From Paratinospora sagittata (Eukaryota > Streptophyta > Magnoliopsida > Ranunculales > Menispermaceae), in NCBI GenBank assembly GCA_035771175.1, contig CM069603.1, positions 28,178,308-28,242,307 of the forward strand: a stretch of 64,000 nucleotides of DNA. Direction: 5' to 3'. Below the pieces are notes generated by a model, which worked only from the letters and a program-made list of their open reading frames with translations, did no database searches and was not told the origin of the DNA. Below are positions 9,953-22,107 of the stretch, one piece after another (position 1 is the stretch's first letter; the number at the start of each line of letters is the position of its first letter). Both the position numbers and the translations under genes were made by a program.

Positions 9953-12131
9953 AGGCACATATAGGGAAAAAAAATCTACAAGTAAAACCTCGATAAATGA
10001 ATGTTCGATAAATTAATAACCTCAACTAAATAATAAAATCTTTCGGTCCCGACTCGGCCAATGTATTAAATTAATAATCCCGCTAAATGCATAAGATGAT
10101 ATTTTTTTTCAAATCCTTTAGGACCCAACGAAATATAAATTAATAATTGATCAAATACATAAAAAAAAACATATAGAATTCATAATATTAAGGTATTTTT
10201 TTCTAGACAACTTCTATTTTTTCAATTCAGCTCTTTGCCAAAATACGCATATAAAGTCGTTTGTTTTTTCTTTATGTGTGAACTGATATTAAATTAATGA
10301 CTATTTATGTAGTTTATATTTTATGTACCTAAAACATCGGGTAACACTATATCTTCTAGAGCATTAAAGGGTAACACTTTATCTTCTAGAGCATTAAATT
10401 TGAAAATTACATTTATTGTATATCTATGTAATTTAAACTACATCATCCATTGGCATTTCTAAGATTTTTGTCACTAAATTCATTATTTTTCTTTATTTGG
10501 GCTATATGTACATAACATTTATTATTTTTTATGTATGTACATAATAACTTTTAAAATTCTATGTATATGTTTTTTTCTTTTTTTATGACTCATACATGAA
10601 TCTTGGTAAAAAAAAAAAAAGAAGCATGTACTAATAATTAAAACATAAAAACTCTTCTTGAATTAATAAATATTCATTTATTGATAAATAAATAACCTCT
10701 ATGAGATGATAATTTTTCTTTATCCCAATAGTATTATTTTGTAGAAGTTTTACAGTAGATTGAAGGACATTTGAGAGAGAGAAAGAAAACGAAGACGAGT
10801 ATGACGAGTATATCTGCCATGTGTGCATTTGAGAGAAAAACAGAAAGCATGCCCCATGTCATCTAATGGAGTAGTGTATTGCGTTTTTATTTATGTCATA
10901 TAGGTACCTAAATTTAGTATCTTTTCTTTTTGAATATTGAGTTGTCAAATGTGACATGACTTTTTCTTTTTTCGAATAAGAGTGCACCATTATGAGATAA
11001 GTTTAATAGAAAAGAAAAAAGAAAAAAAGCAATCTCAAAAAAAAAAAGCATGCTTTTTTTTTCTTCATTTTTTATAAGATTAAATTCATTGGGTGTTTTA
11101 GAATAACTTGTGAGTTGTGATGGGATTATATCTCACAATTAACATATTCATAGTATTTGTATACATGCAAATTTCTGTGTAATGTATACATAAAATAAAT
11201 GTTCCTACGTTATAAGTTTATATACATTAACATTAAGAATATAATTGTTTAGTACTAATTAATTTAGTTGGGCATTTGACAAATATATAGATAACTATAA
11301 ATTTATAGATGATTATAATCTAACAATGCTTGAGAGGTTAAGGTCATCGAGTTAATTTCAACCATCTATATAAACACATAGGGATCTCATAAGTAATTAA
11401 GCCTCTAATATTCAACTACAGCTATTAAATTTATAAATAATTTATAACATAAAAAATCATTTTCATATTTATATCAAGAGGTGTACCTGATGCACGAGGC
11501 TCTTGTCATTATAAGATTTGGAAAAGGGGAAATACGTGCAAGTTTACCTCAATAGAGATATATGTGTCCAAGTGTATAACACTGATTATCGATTTAATTT
11601 ACTTCATTGATTGAAGGTATTGAATTACAAAAAAATTAAGTTCTACAAGAGAGAGAGATAAAGATAGAGCTGCACAAATATCTGACCTCATTTTTAATAA
11701 TGCCCACCAACCAAAAGAATAAACAAATAAATAAAAATAATTACACACATTATTAATAAAATTCATTATTAATAAGTTTTTGTAAAATTGTTACAAAATG
11801 TATGAGTTTAATGGCAAAGCTATTGCTTAATATTGCAAGTTATTAGTATCAAATATTTTGGGGTTAGAAATTTGTAAAATGAAACAATGTTATATTTTTA
11901 AAATGAAACAATGTTATTAGTAACCAACTTAAGGGCGTGGTTATGAGCCGTACAAGATATGGTATAATCCTCAGTTGACAAATAAGTCAACAATACATCA
12001 AGATTACAAATGATTGAGAGAAGTGATCTAAAACATTCTCAACCATATTAAGCCTACAATCTCAAATGAGAAATCCCCACTATTTCAACCACAATATTTT
12101 AAATGATGTGAAGTGTTGAAATAGATGATTT
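9953..12131. repeat. Unit Y, main part of locus 1; no gene seen
   Basis: AT-rich DNA that matches 55014-56728 and then 63480 onward, with the chromovirus of locus 2 inserted at the point equivalent to 11340. No ORF of note, tRNA or other RNA gene is visible. Within it lies a terminal-inverted-repeat element (9977-10760). After about 11760 similarity to the second locus is lost because the window ends. Confidence 0.6.
9977..10760. repeat. MITE-like element with terminal inverted repeats
   Basis: The left end (CAAGTAAAACCTCGATAAAT then GAATGTTCGATAAATTAATAAC) reappears in reverse complement at the right end (ATATTCATTTATTGATAAAT then AACCTCTATGAG ... GAAGTTTTAC). The interior is AT-rich and non-coding. 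A paralogous copy lies at about 55036-55850, so it predates duplication of the locus. Superfamily not determined and no clear target duplication seen. Confidence 0.45.
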
Positions 12132-12729
12132 TGTTGGCCTAAACGGTTCATCACTTAGCACATCCCTAAATATACTGTGATGAAATATATTTTGATGATT
12201 ACGAACAAAATTATTTTCGATGCTAACAAGCTTCAATCAAGAATTTATCACAGCACCTCAGGAAAACAAAAAGGCAAAAAATGATTCGATCAAGGAACTC
12301 AAGGTTATATCAGATGTTCAAGATCGTTTCAATCAAAGGACCTCAAAGATCATATCATGATTTCAAGATCACAGCACACGAACGATTCGATCAAGGACTT
12401 CAAGACTACATTATTCGATCAACGTTCATGAAATTTAACTCAAGCACGAAGTTCACATTGAAGATCTCATAATAAAGAGTTGGATTTAAAGATTATGAGA
12501 AATATGAGAAATACACAGTATTTAAGGTATATCTTTCTCTAATCGATATTGCTCAAACGTTTTTCAAAATCATGCACAAATCACTTGCATACGTTTTTGA
12601 AAATTTCATGTTTTGAAACATATACTTTAAGGTATTTCAAATGATTTAATTTTCTATGTTTGATTTTATTTTAAATTGACCGAGTTTTTAATCGTATTTA
12701 TCGAATTTTTAATCATGAGTCAAAACTAT

Positions 12730-13420
12730 TTTTCAAGAGTCTTTCAGGACACTAATAACACAACAACACTTTCCTGAACTTGATAAGTCAAGACGCTAAT
12801 GACTCATTAGGACGCTGATAACATTCAAGGTTGAATTAAACTGATTCATTAGGACGCTTACTTGTAAGTAGCGACCTCCCTTTAGTCAACCTCTGAAGTT
12901 GTCAGGACATTAACTCAGCATAAGCTTGCTAAAAGATTTCTAAGTTCTTCAAAGTGTGTATCTTTGAGGACGTTGATAGTTATAAGTTGGATAAATTGTC
13001 AGGACGCTACCTGGATAGGAGCGCCCTCATCTTTGGGAACCAACTAAATAACTTTCAGGACGCTAATTTTCCTTCCACGTACTTGGTATTGTTTTCAAAT
13101 ATTTTTAAAATGTCATGACGCTTACATAGTAGTAGCGCCCTTATGTTTTGTATTTTAAGAGGAAGGACACTTACCCGAAAGTAGCACCCTCATGTGTCCA
13201 AATGTTTTTAAGTAAGCAGGATGCTAACTGTGCATTAGTGCCCTCAAAATTGAGTCATTTTTGTCGCAAAGAAAGTCAGGACGCTCACGAGTTAGTAGCG
13301 CCCTCACTTCAGTGTTCAGCAAGACGCTTATACATAATGAGCGCCCTCAAGGAACAAAACGAAAAAGTTGATATTATGCGTCATGATGCTGATTAGGAAA
13401 TCAGGACGCTAATTCAACAA
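12730..13420 (+). repeat. Minisatellite slot 1 of LTR-B copy 1 (small hairpin units)
   Basis: About ten irregular repeats in which AGGACGCT (or GGACACT) is followed after a short spacer by AGTAGCGCCCTCA. AGGACGCT and AGCGCCCT are near-inverted, so each unit could fold into a short hairpin. The same array in LTR-B copy 4 lies at 44410-44970. Confidence 0.6.
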
Positions 13421-14429
13421 CTGTCACTGTTCTGACACGTACACTATATCAGTCTACTTTTCAGAAATTTTTTTTACACATAATCCATTTCAGATCGATC
13501 AGAGATTTTCTCTGATGCATGAATCAAGTTTCCTGAAATTTTCCTTATTCATGCTATCTTAAAAGAACCAGAATGTTAGTGAAAATTGCAGTTGCCATTT
13601 TCATATAACATTCTAGCCGTTGTGTGTAAACGTTCGCCTTGAATTTCAAATTCAAGTATCTAACGCCTATTGTCTACTAAGTCTATAAATACTAACACTT
13701 TGAATCAAACAACTCGCCGATAATTTTTATTGTGCCAAAAACTTTTTGAATGTTACTCGTTTTTCAATCCTTCAAAAGTTTTTAAATGTTCTAAAGTTTC
13801 AAAGTATTTTTCACTAATACTTTACTTATTCAAAAGATTTTCATATTGAGCTTAAATTATATTCTATCTTTGAAAATCTATTTGAACTAGTTTCTACTCA
13901 AATTCTCAGCCTGGATTTATACTTAATATCAATCATGCTGATGAAAGAATTTGAGAGATAGTTCAAGAGGTACAGTTGTACTTGATTTTATATCCTAGTA
14001 CTGTATCGAACTATATTAGTAGTTGTGTTAACTAATGAATACCGAACTAGAAGTTTTCACGCTTATACATTTTATCTATTTTGAAAACCTTATGTGTTTG
14101 TGTTTTTACACTGGTCCAACATTTTCAAGTTCAATGTTTTAATGGTATCAAAAGTTTTTGAAGACGCATTTAATTGGTTTACATATCATTCACACTTTTT
14201 AAAACTGCACTTGAGCAATACCGAACATTGAAAGGTATAGGACTATAAGTGTATCTTCTCTTAGCATTACGTACTTAAATTTACGTATCTTTGTAATGGT
14301 ATGTAATGAGCTTAATTGTAAAGTGTTCTACTTAGTTAGAACCAATATTATTTTCATATTGTGGTATGTTGTTGTGTCTCGGAATAAAACAACCAGAACA
14401 AGTGAATGTAGTTCACTTGATGATTTCAT

Positions 14430-14830
14430 GGTTGAAATCATGTTAAGGTTCATCCTCACTTGCAAGTAGGATAACGGTTCTTCCTCATCCCGTAAAAGGA
14501 ACATGGGTTCTTCCTCAACCCGAAAAAAGAAAAATGGTTCTTTCTCATCCCGTAAAAGGAACATGGGTTCTTCCTCAAAAGAAAAACGGTTCTTCCTCAT
14601 CCCGTAAAAGGAACATGGATTCTTCCTTAGTCTGAAAAAAAGGAAATACGGTTATTCCTTATCCCGTAAAAGGATCATGGTTCTTCTTCAGCTAATAAAA
14701 GGGAAGGTTCGTCCTCAACTTGTAAAAGGATAGGTCATTTCTAAACTTATAAAAGAGTGTTTCATCTTTAACCCGCAAAAGGATAGGTTTGCTTTGAACC
14801 TGTAAAAGGAAAAGTTGTAACGGTTTGGTT
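14430..14830 (+). repeat. Minisatellite slot 2 of LTR-B copy 1
   Basis: Tandem repeats of about 28-30 bp built around GGTTCTTCCTCATCCCGTAA followed by AAGGAACATG, decaying to the right. The minus-strand ORF at 14328-14600 (EEEPMFLLRDE repeats) is only a translation of this array. Confidence 0.7.
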
Positions 14831-15062
14831 CTCACCAGTAAGAGAATCAATTAATGGATTAAGAAAATCCTAATCGGGAGATTAGGGAGTGGACGTAAGC
14901 GCGACCAAACCACTATAAATTCTAGTGTGTTTTACTTTATTCATTTTATTTTATAGGTAGTATGTGCATTTAATTCCAATGTACCCAAGTATGTCACTAA
15001 GTCATTGAAAAGTTTTAATTTGACCATCACCCAATTCACCCCCAGTCTTGAGTGCACCAGCA

Positions 15063-16803
15063 TATTTCAGATATATGTAATCGATTCAAATACAAATGAT
15101 ATGAAATCAAGAATTGAATAAGCACATGTATTCAAATATTGATTCTAAAAATGATATGTACGAAGCTCAAGAATCAATATGCAATAATGATCATGACTTG
15201 ATAATTCTAAATATATAAATGGTTAAGATCAAGAATCAAAATGTTCAAGTAATGATCTATGAAATCGATTCAATATAGTATAAGTTTAGCACATGAATCG
15301 ATACCACATCATATGTATCAAACCAATAAACAAGATAATGTAAGATAAAAATCAAATATGGTTTCACAAGGAGTACTCAAATCAAAATGGTTTTTCAAGA
15401 TATAAACTCAAGCACAAAACCGATTTGCTCAAACAAACTCACAATAATCTAAATAAAGAAATTTTACCCAACTTAGGTAAGGATGAAGCTCAGAGATTCT
15501 TCAAGTGTAATGATGGTTGAGAGATATCTTCTTCAATGATGATTAGGAATCAACAATATATGAATGGATCACTCAAGAACGTCTTGATCGAATGCTCAAG
15601 AGAAACACACAAGTTTCTCAAAGAGTTTGAAAGATTTGGAGAACTATACAAAAGTATGAATCAAATAGACAAATGTAGGTGAACTTTTGCTTTAAAAGAT
15701 GTTTAAAAAACACTCAAGAACTTGTTTTGGACTTGTAGAAATCAAAGTATGATAAAAGGCACAAGTTCATGTATTTTGCAAAAGTTGCTATTCAAATGAA
15801 CAAGTGTGGTATTTATAAAAAAACACCAGACATGGGCATAGGAACACGGTCCTCAATGAAAGACCGCGCTTCTACTTTGAAATCTGAAACTTTTCATATT
15901 TTCCTCCAATCAAGGAGCATGTTCCTTAATGTGTTTGTTGGGCATAGGAGCGATGTTCTTCATCAAGAACTACTGACTCTATAAAATTTTCTATTTTGCC
16001 CTGAACTCCAGGAACGCGTTCCTATTAAGAGGAGTGCCTTCCTTTTTCCCTAATCAGAAAAATATAAGTCTCGGGAAAAACCACAGGAGCACGTTCCTTT
16101 CTTAAAGTGCGTGTTCCTTAAACTCTGATCAGAAAAATCTAAGTCTCAGAAAAATGCACAGGAGCGCGTTCTTTGAAAGAAGAGTGCGTTCATTCACGTT
16201 GAAGTGATAGCAACTCGATTTTTTGATCAAAAAGAGTTTAAGACATTTTCAAACATATAAACTAACTTTCAAAACATTTTTGACAAGATTGAAACACAAT
16301 TGACAAAAATAAACACGTGTAAAACGATCGATTAAAACAAATGATCAATACATTTGATACTATATATGTAAAACGATAAAACCATGCAAAGTTAGTAATA
16401 TGAGTGCATGATAATCAATGATATAACTATGCATGATAAACAATTTTAACTATATGATTGCACAATAATCATGATAATGTGTATGCATGCACGATCAATA
16501 TATTAATAGTGTATATGCATGAGTATGATAACCTATATGCATGATTTTCAAACATATGCAAAAAATATTGTAGTTGGAACGTGTAATGGTTACTCTATAG
16601 CACTAAGATTCTATACAAGAATTACAAACATGAAGCTCTTAAATTTTCGTGTAATGTTGTTCCATCCACATGCTTTGACAGTATAGTTGAATCCATCTGA
16701 TATAGCTAGTTATCACTGAAATAACTATGTCAAAGATATTAGTGATCACAAGTATGTTGTTTGTAATCATCAAAACAAAATAGGGTAAGAGTCGTTACAT
16801 TAA
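15063..16803 (-). mobile_element. LTR-B copy 2, minus orientation, tail missing
   Basis: Its head is at the right: CATTAACA (16796-16803) read on the minus strand gives TGTTAATG followed by TTTTGTTTTGATGATTACAA. The whole block is an inverted counterpart of 17071-18800 at roughly 85 percent identity by eye. Slot 1 (about 15835-16200) has AGGAACGCGTTCCT-type units in place of AGGACGCT units. The left end is cut where copy 1 ends, so the LTR tail and slot 2 are absent. Confidence 0.65.
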
Positions 16804-17070
16804 CAACCTCTATCACTTGAAATATCTTGGAAAGATCTCTTCTCAAAATGAAGATTTGATGCACAAAATATTTCTTCAAAGTGATTTGAAAACTTGAAAA
16901 GCTTGGTTGAAATACTTGAATAACTTGGAGAACTTGAAAGCTTTTCTTCTGAAAGATGGAAAACCAAAACAACTCAAACACTCATTTGAAACTTGTTTTC
17001 CTTTTGAAAGACGTGGAGAACTAATATTAGCACAAGTTTCTTTCTTTCAAAGATTTTGCAAAAGGTTGCT
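16804..17070. other. Spacer between head-to-head LTR-B copies
   Basis: 267 bases rich in repeated ACTTGAAA / CTTGAAAGC motifs, not similar to either LTR arm. It forms the loop of the large palindrome. The ORFs over it (16739-16981, 16907-17119) cross repeat boundaries and resemble no protein I recognise. Confidence 0.4.
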
Positions 17071-19441
17071 TGTTAATGCAACTACTCTCACCCTGTTTTG
17101 TTTTGGTGATTACAAATAACATACTTATGATCACTAATCTCTTTGACGTAGTTGTTTCAGTGCTAACTAGCTATATCAGATGGATTCAACTATATTGTCA
17201 AAGCATGTGAAAGGAACAACATTGCACAAAGATCCAAGAGCTTCATGGTTGTATTTCTTACTTAGATTCTTAGTGTTGTAGAGTAACATTTACATGTTCC
17301 AACCACAATATGATTTGCATCTTTTCGAAAATCATGCATATAGTTTATCATACTCATACATGTACACTATTATATTATTAATCATGCATGCACACACATT
17401 AGTATGATAATTATGCGATCACATAGTTAAAATTGTTTATCATGCATATTTTTATCATAATTAACATGTATTTAGTTTACCAACTCTGCATGGTTTCATC
17501 GTTTTATGTGTATTGTATTAAATGTCTCAATCACATGATTAGTCAATTGATCTACACTTATTTAACTTTATCAATTATACTTTTAACTTGTTAAAAATGT
17601 TTTTAAATGTTAGTCCATGTGTTTGACAAAGTCCTAAACTTATTATGATAAAAAAATTGAGTTTCTATCACTTCACATTGAAGAAACGCGTTCCTGTACA
17701 TTTTCTCGAGACTCAGATTTTTCTAATCAGAGTTTAAGGAACACACTCCTGTGGTTTTTCCCGAGAGTTAGAATATTCTGATCAGGGAAAAAGGAACGCG
17801 CTCCTTCAAGTAGAAACACACTCCTGTTGTCAAGGGCAAAATAGGGAAGTTTAAAAAGTCAGTGGTTCTTGATGAAGAACCTCACTCCTAAGCCCAACAG
17901 ACACATTAAGGAACGGGATCCTCATATAAGGAACGTGCTCTTTGATTAGAAGGAAATATGAGATTTTTCAGATTTTAAAGTAGAAATGCCCCTCTTCTTT
18001 GAGGAAGGAGTTCATGTGCTTTAGTGTGGTGTTTTTCTATAAATACCACACTTGCTCATTTGAAGAACAACTTTTGCAAAAACTAAAGAACTTGTGCGTT
18101 TTTCATCTTAGCATTTCTACAAGTCCAAAGCAAGTTCTTGAGCGATTTCAAACTTCTTTTACCGTGAAAGTTCCCTCACATTTGATCTATTGATTCATAC
18201 TTTCGAAAAGTTCTCCAAATCTTTCAAAACTTTGAGAAACTTGTGTGTTTCCGTTGAGCAAGTGTTCAAGACATTTTTGAGTGTTATCTACACATCTTGT
18301 TGTGTCTTGATCATTCTTGAACATGGTATTTCTCATCCAACATCACACTTAAAGAATTTCGGAGCTTCAACCTTACCCAAGTGGGGTAAAATTTTTCTAA
18401 CTTGATTCTTGTGATTTTGTTTGAGCAAATCAGTTTTGTGCTTAAGTTAATATCCTAAAAACTGATTTCATTTTGATTATTGTGTGTGAAACCCTACTTT
18501 GATCTTTATATCATAATATCTTGTTTAGTGGTTTAATAAATATATTGTGGTATCGATTTATTTGTTAAAGTTATACAATATTGAATCGATCTCATAGATC
18601 AATACTTGGTTTGTTTAATTCTTGATCTTAATCATTTATACTTTTAGAATCATCAAGTTTTGATCATCATTGATATGGATTCTTGTGCCTTAAATTTATC
18701 TTTGTTAGAATTAATATCTTGTTACATGTGCATAATCGATTCTCGATTTCATATAACATATATTTGAATCGATTGCATATTTGAGAAAAATTATTTCAAC
18801 ACTTCGCATCATTTAAATCATTATGGTTGGAATAGTGGTATTTACTCATTCAAGATTGTAAGCTTCTTATTGTTGAGAGTGTTGTAGAACACTTCTCTCT
18901 ATCATTTGTAATCTTGATGTATAGTTGACATGTTTGTCCACTAGGAACATACCATATATTGTACGACTCATAACCACGCCCATAAATTGGTTACAGTGTG
19001 GCTTTCTAGCCAAGCCCTTGTGTAAGCTAGAGTGTGGCTTTCTAACCAAGCCTTTGTGTTGGTTAATGTGTGACTTTCTAACCAAGCCCTTGTGTAGGTT
19101 AGCGTGTGTGAATTTCTAACCAAAACCTTATGTTGGTTAGCGTAAGGCTTTGAGCCAAACCTTTGTGTTGGCTTTTGTAAACGGCTTCTAGTCACGCTCG
19201 TAAGTTGACTAGCTAATAGTGTATTGGGAAAGCTTGATTGTGGTGATTGGGTAGTGGACGTAGGTTCAAGGGGAACCGAACTACTCTAAATTTCTGTGTT
19301 CATTTATCTTTCTTGCATTTGTTTATTTCGATTGTTACCTATTGCGCACTTTATCTGTTTAGTTATATTAACCGAAAGGTAACACAAAAATTCACTAAGT
19401 TCAATTCACCACCCCTCTTGGACTATAATACTGGGCCAACA
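17071..19441 (+). mobile_element. LTR-B copy 3, complete (about 2.37 kb)
   Basis: Head TGTTAATGCAACTACTC at 17071. Slot 1 (about 17690-17990) has GGAACGCG...CTCCT units. Slot 2 (about 18985-19195) has repeats of GGCTTTCTAACCAAGCCCTT. The tail GTGGACGTAGGTTCAAGG ... CTCTTGGACTATAATACTGG ends in GCCAACA at 19441. TGTT...AACA ends and tail match copy 4. No coding potential; the ORFs at 18867-19195 are translations of slot 2. Confidence 0.7.
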
Positions 19442-20362
19442 TTGCTCACAATGAGCTAAGAAACATATTTATAAAAAAATATTTTCAAAAAAATAAGAAC
19501 CTTCGTTCTATACACAGAACCTAATTTTTTTTTTTCAAAATGAACTAGAAAACAGTTATCTGTTTTTGTCATGAAATGCATTTCCTTTGAGAGAAACACA
19601 TTTCTGTGTGACATTCCAGAATTTCCCAAAAAAGTAGGAAACGTGTTTCTCTCAGAGGAAATGCGTTTCCGAGTGCATTTCCCGAGAACAAAATTCTGGG
19701 AATTTTGAGGAAAAACGTTTCTTAAACAGGAACACGTTTCTACTTGACCGAGTTAAATTTTTCACTAAGTCCAAAACAGGAAACACGTTTCTTGAATAGG
19801 AAATGCGTTTCTGCTTAAATGAGTGAAATTTTTCACTAAGTTCAAACATGAAATGTGTTTCCTTAAAAGGAAACGCATTTCTGCAAAACACAGAAACTTA
19901 AACATGTTTTTTCTTGATAATTTTGCGATCAAAACATGTTTTTATTATAGACTAATGCTAAATACAATTACATGAACTTTAAAACATTGTAATTGAAATA
20001 CTTTTGAGATCAACAAATAAATCAAAATCATTTTGATCAAACAACTAAATTTTGACTTTTATGAAAACTGTTGTCTTTTCAAAACAAGTATGATTTTCAA
20101 AATCATTTTAAACATATGCATGACTTTGGCTGACACAAATGGAATTCATTCTATAGCCTTATTGAATCTAAGCAAGTAAAAAGAGATTTACAATAATGTT
20201 CTTCATTCTTTGATCCACTTCGAGCTTTGATTTTGACTTTTCGGTGGACTTTACAAATATGATCATTTAAGTACTGAAAACATCTTAGTCAAAGTGATTA
20301 GTATACAAAGAATGTTGTTTGCAATCATCAAAATATGCAAGGGCGGGGATTAACATGCCAAC
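19442..20362 (-). mobile_element. LTR-B copy 5, minus orientation, fragment
   Basis: Head at the right: TGCCAACA (20355-20362) reads TGTTGGCA on the minus strand, then TTTTGATGATTGCAAACAAC as in the other copies. Slot 1 at about 19560-19880 holds AAACGCGTTTC-type units (GGAAACACGTTTCTTGAATA and similar). The tail half is missing. The head abuts copia RT coding sequence with a shared TTG at the join, so a deletion lies there and this need not be that copia element's own LTR. Confidence 0.55.
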
Positions 20363-20796
20363 AACAAGTAACATCCTATTGGAATTTATTTTCTTCATAG
20401 GAGATAAGTATCAAAGTAGTCTAAACCTTCTCGTTGTCTATAACCTTTTAATACAAGTCTCGCCTTATATTTATCAATTGATTCATCTGCTTTCATTTTT
20501 CTCTTGAAAATCCATTTGGAACCTAGGGGTTTACATCCAGGAGGAAGATCCACTAAATCTCAAGTATGGTTTTGCATGATAGAATCAATGTCGCTCTTAA
20601 TGGCATTTTTCCACAAAGGTCCTTCAAAAGAGCTTATAGCCTCTTTAAATGTTCGAGGTTCACTTTTAAGCAAGTAGGTCAAAAAATTTGGACTGAACAA
20701 TTTTTCTGTTCTTGCTCTTTTGCTACGTCGTGGTTCGTCAATGATTTCATTATCTTGCTCTTGGTTCTGACTATTCTCAATAATAGTCTTGAGTGT
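20363..20796 (-). pseudogene. Copia RT, N-terminal part only
   Basis: Minus-strand reading shows the start of copia [38 protein letters not shown] and [18 protein letters not shown], then FDTY before the frame breaks up near 20400. The catalytic YVDD part, the rest of RT and RNase H are gone, with LTR-B sequence from 20362. Stops occur after QNHT and further downstream. Clear identity, no function. Confidence 0.8.
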
Positions 20797-22107
20797 TTAT
20801 TTTGACAAACTTGACTTTTCCTTGAATTTAAAAGGGAATACACGTTCAAAGAACGATGCATTTTTAGATTTCATTATCTTATTTTTGTGAATGTCTGATA
20901 TTTTAAACTCATGCACAAGAAATCGATAAGCACTATTGTTTTGTGCATAACCAATGAAGATGCAATTAACAATTTTTGGACCTATTTTAACCTTCTCAGG
21001 TGGAGGTACAACCACTTTGGCAAGACATCCGCACATTCGTAAGAATTTATAGGAAGGTTTCCTTCCTTTCCATAACTCATATGAGGTCTTATCTTCTTTC
21101 TTTCGAGGTACCTTATTTAAAAGGTAATTAGCCGACAAAATGGCTTCTCCTCACATGTTCTGAGGCAACCCAGTACTTATCAACATTGCATTCATTATTG
21201 CCTTCAAGGTATGATTTTTTCGCTCAGCAACACCATTTGACTGAGGTGAATAAGGTGTTGTAGTTTCATTTATGATTCCGTGTTGTGCACAAATTTCACC
21301 AACAGGTGATTCATACTCACCACCTCGATCACTTCTCAGCACTTTAATCTTGCAATTGAGTTGATTTTCAACTTCATTTTTATAGAGAATGAATTTCTTT
21401 ATAGCTTCGTCCTTGCTTTTTAAGAGATACACATAACAATATTTTGTGCTATCATCAACAAAAGTAATAAAGTACTTATTGTCTCCTCTTGTTTGTACAA
21501 ATTTTAAATCACATATATCACTGTGAATTAAATCAAGGGATTTAGTGTTTCTTTAAACAGTTTTAAATGATGGCCTAGTCAATTTTGCTTTGACATAAGT
21601 TTTACACTTATGTTTTGAATCAATTTGGAAAGTGAGTATGTGATTTAAGTTAATTGATATACACAAAGTATCATAATTAACATGTCCTAGTCTACCATGC
21701 CACAAATTGGAAGACTCAAACAAATAAGTAGAAGAGCTAGCACTAGCTTTATTCATCTTTGGCTTAATAGTCATTACATTAAGCTTAAAAAACCCATTAC
21801 TCATGTATCCCTTTCCTACAAAGATTCTACTTTTGGATAGTACAACTTTATCTAACTAAAAAACCAGATGAAATCCATGCTTATTCAGTAGCGAATCGGA
21901 CACTAAGTTCTTTCGGATTTCTAGCACATACAACACGTTGTTCAGAGTCAGCTCTTTCCCAGAGGTTATCTTCAAGATAACTTTGTCTTGGCCCTTGATC
22001 TCAGACATAGCAGAGTTTCCCATGAAAAACATCTCCCCATTTTCACTTGGGTCGAAGGAAGTGAACACCCCTTGGTCAGAGCATACATGTCGGGTACCAG
22101 ATAGGCT
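20797..22107 (-). pseudogene. Copia protease end, GAG-pre-integrase and integrase
   Basis: From 22107 downward come a protease segment ([40 protein letters not shown]), then the GAG-pre-integrase zinc region (LWHGRLGHVNYDTL, 21553-21804) and the integrase core. The core keeps its three acidic residues: FVDDSTKY (about 21460), LRSDRGGEYES (about 21340) and NGVAERKN (about 21220). Downstream is the integrase C-terminal stretch (LNKVPRKKEDKTSYELWKGR, IFIGYAQNNSAYRF). Frame changes occur near 21550, 21840 and 21145. FB1 sits at the protease N-terminus and removes its active-site context. Confidence 0.85.

Larger units (their letters stand above)
12132..15062 (+). mobile_element. LTR-B copy 1 (about 2.9 kb), with two minisatellite slots
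   Basis: Starts TGTTGGCCTAAACGG with TTTTGATGATTACGAACA shortly after, and ends near TTCACCCCCAGTCTTGAGTG. Both ends match the cleanly bounded LTR-B copy at 44057-46038. Between them, blocks shared with that copy include CGAGTTTTTAATCG, the long array of AGGACGCT ... AGCGCCCT units and GTGGACGTAAGC ... ACCACTATAAAT near the tail. No gag or pol. Its small ORFs are translations of repeats. Confidence 0.65.

Noticed and set aside
14328..14600. Minus-strand ORF with EEEPMFLLRDE repeats
   Set aside because: Unit length and sequence follow the slot 2 minisatellite exactly; it is a repeat translation.
18867..19195. Overlapping ORFs on both strands with ARKPHS / FLTKPLC repeats
   Set aside because: Same reason: open in several frames because of the slot 2 tandem repeat of LTR-B copy 3.
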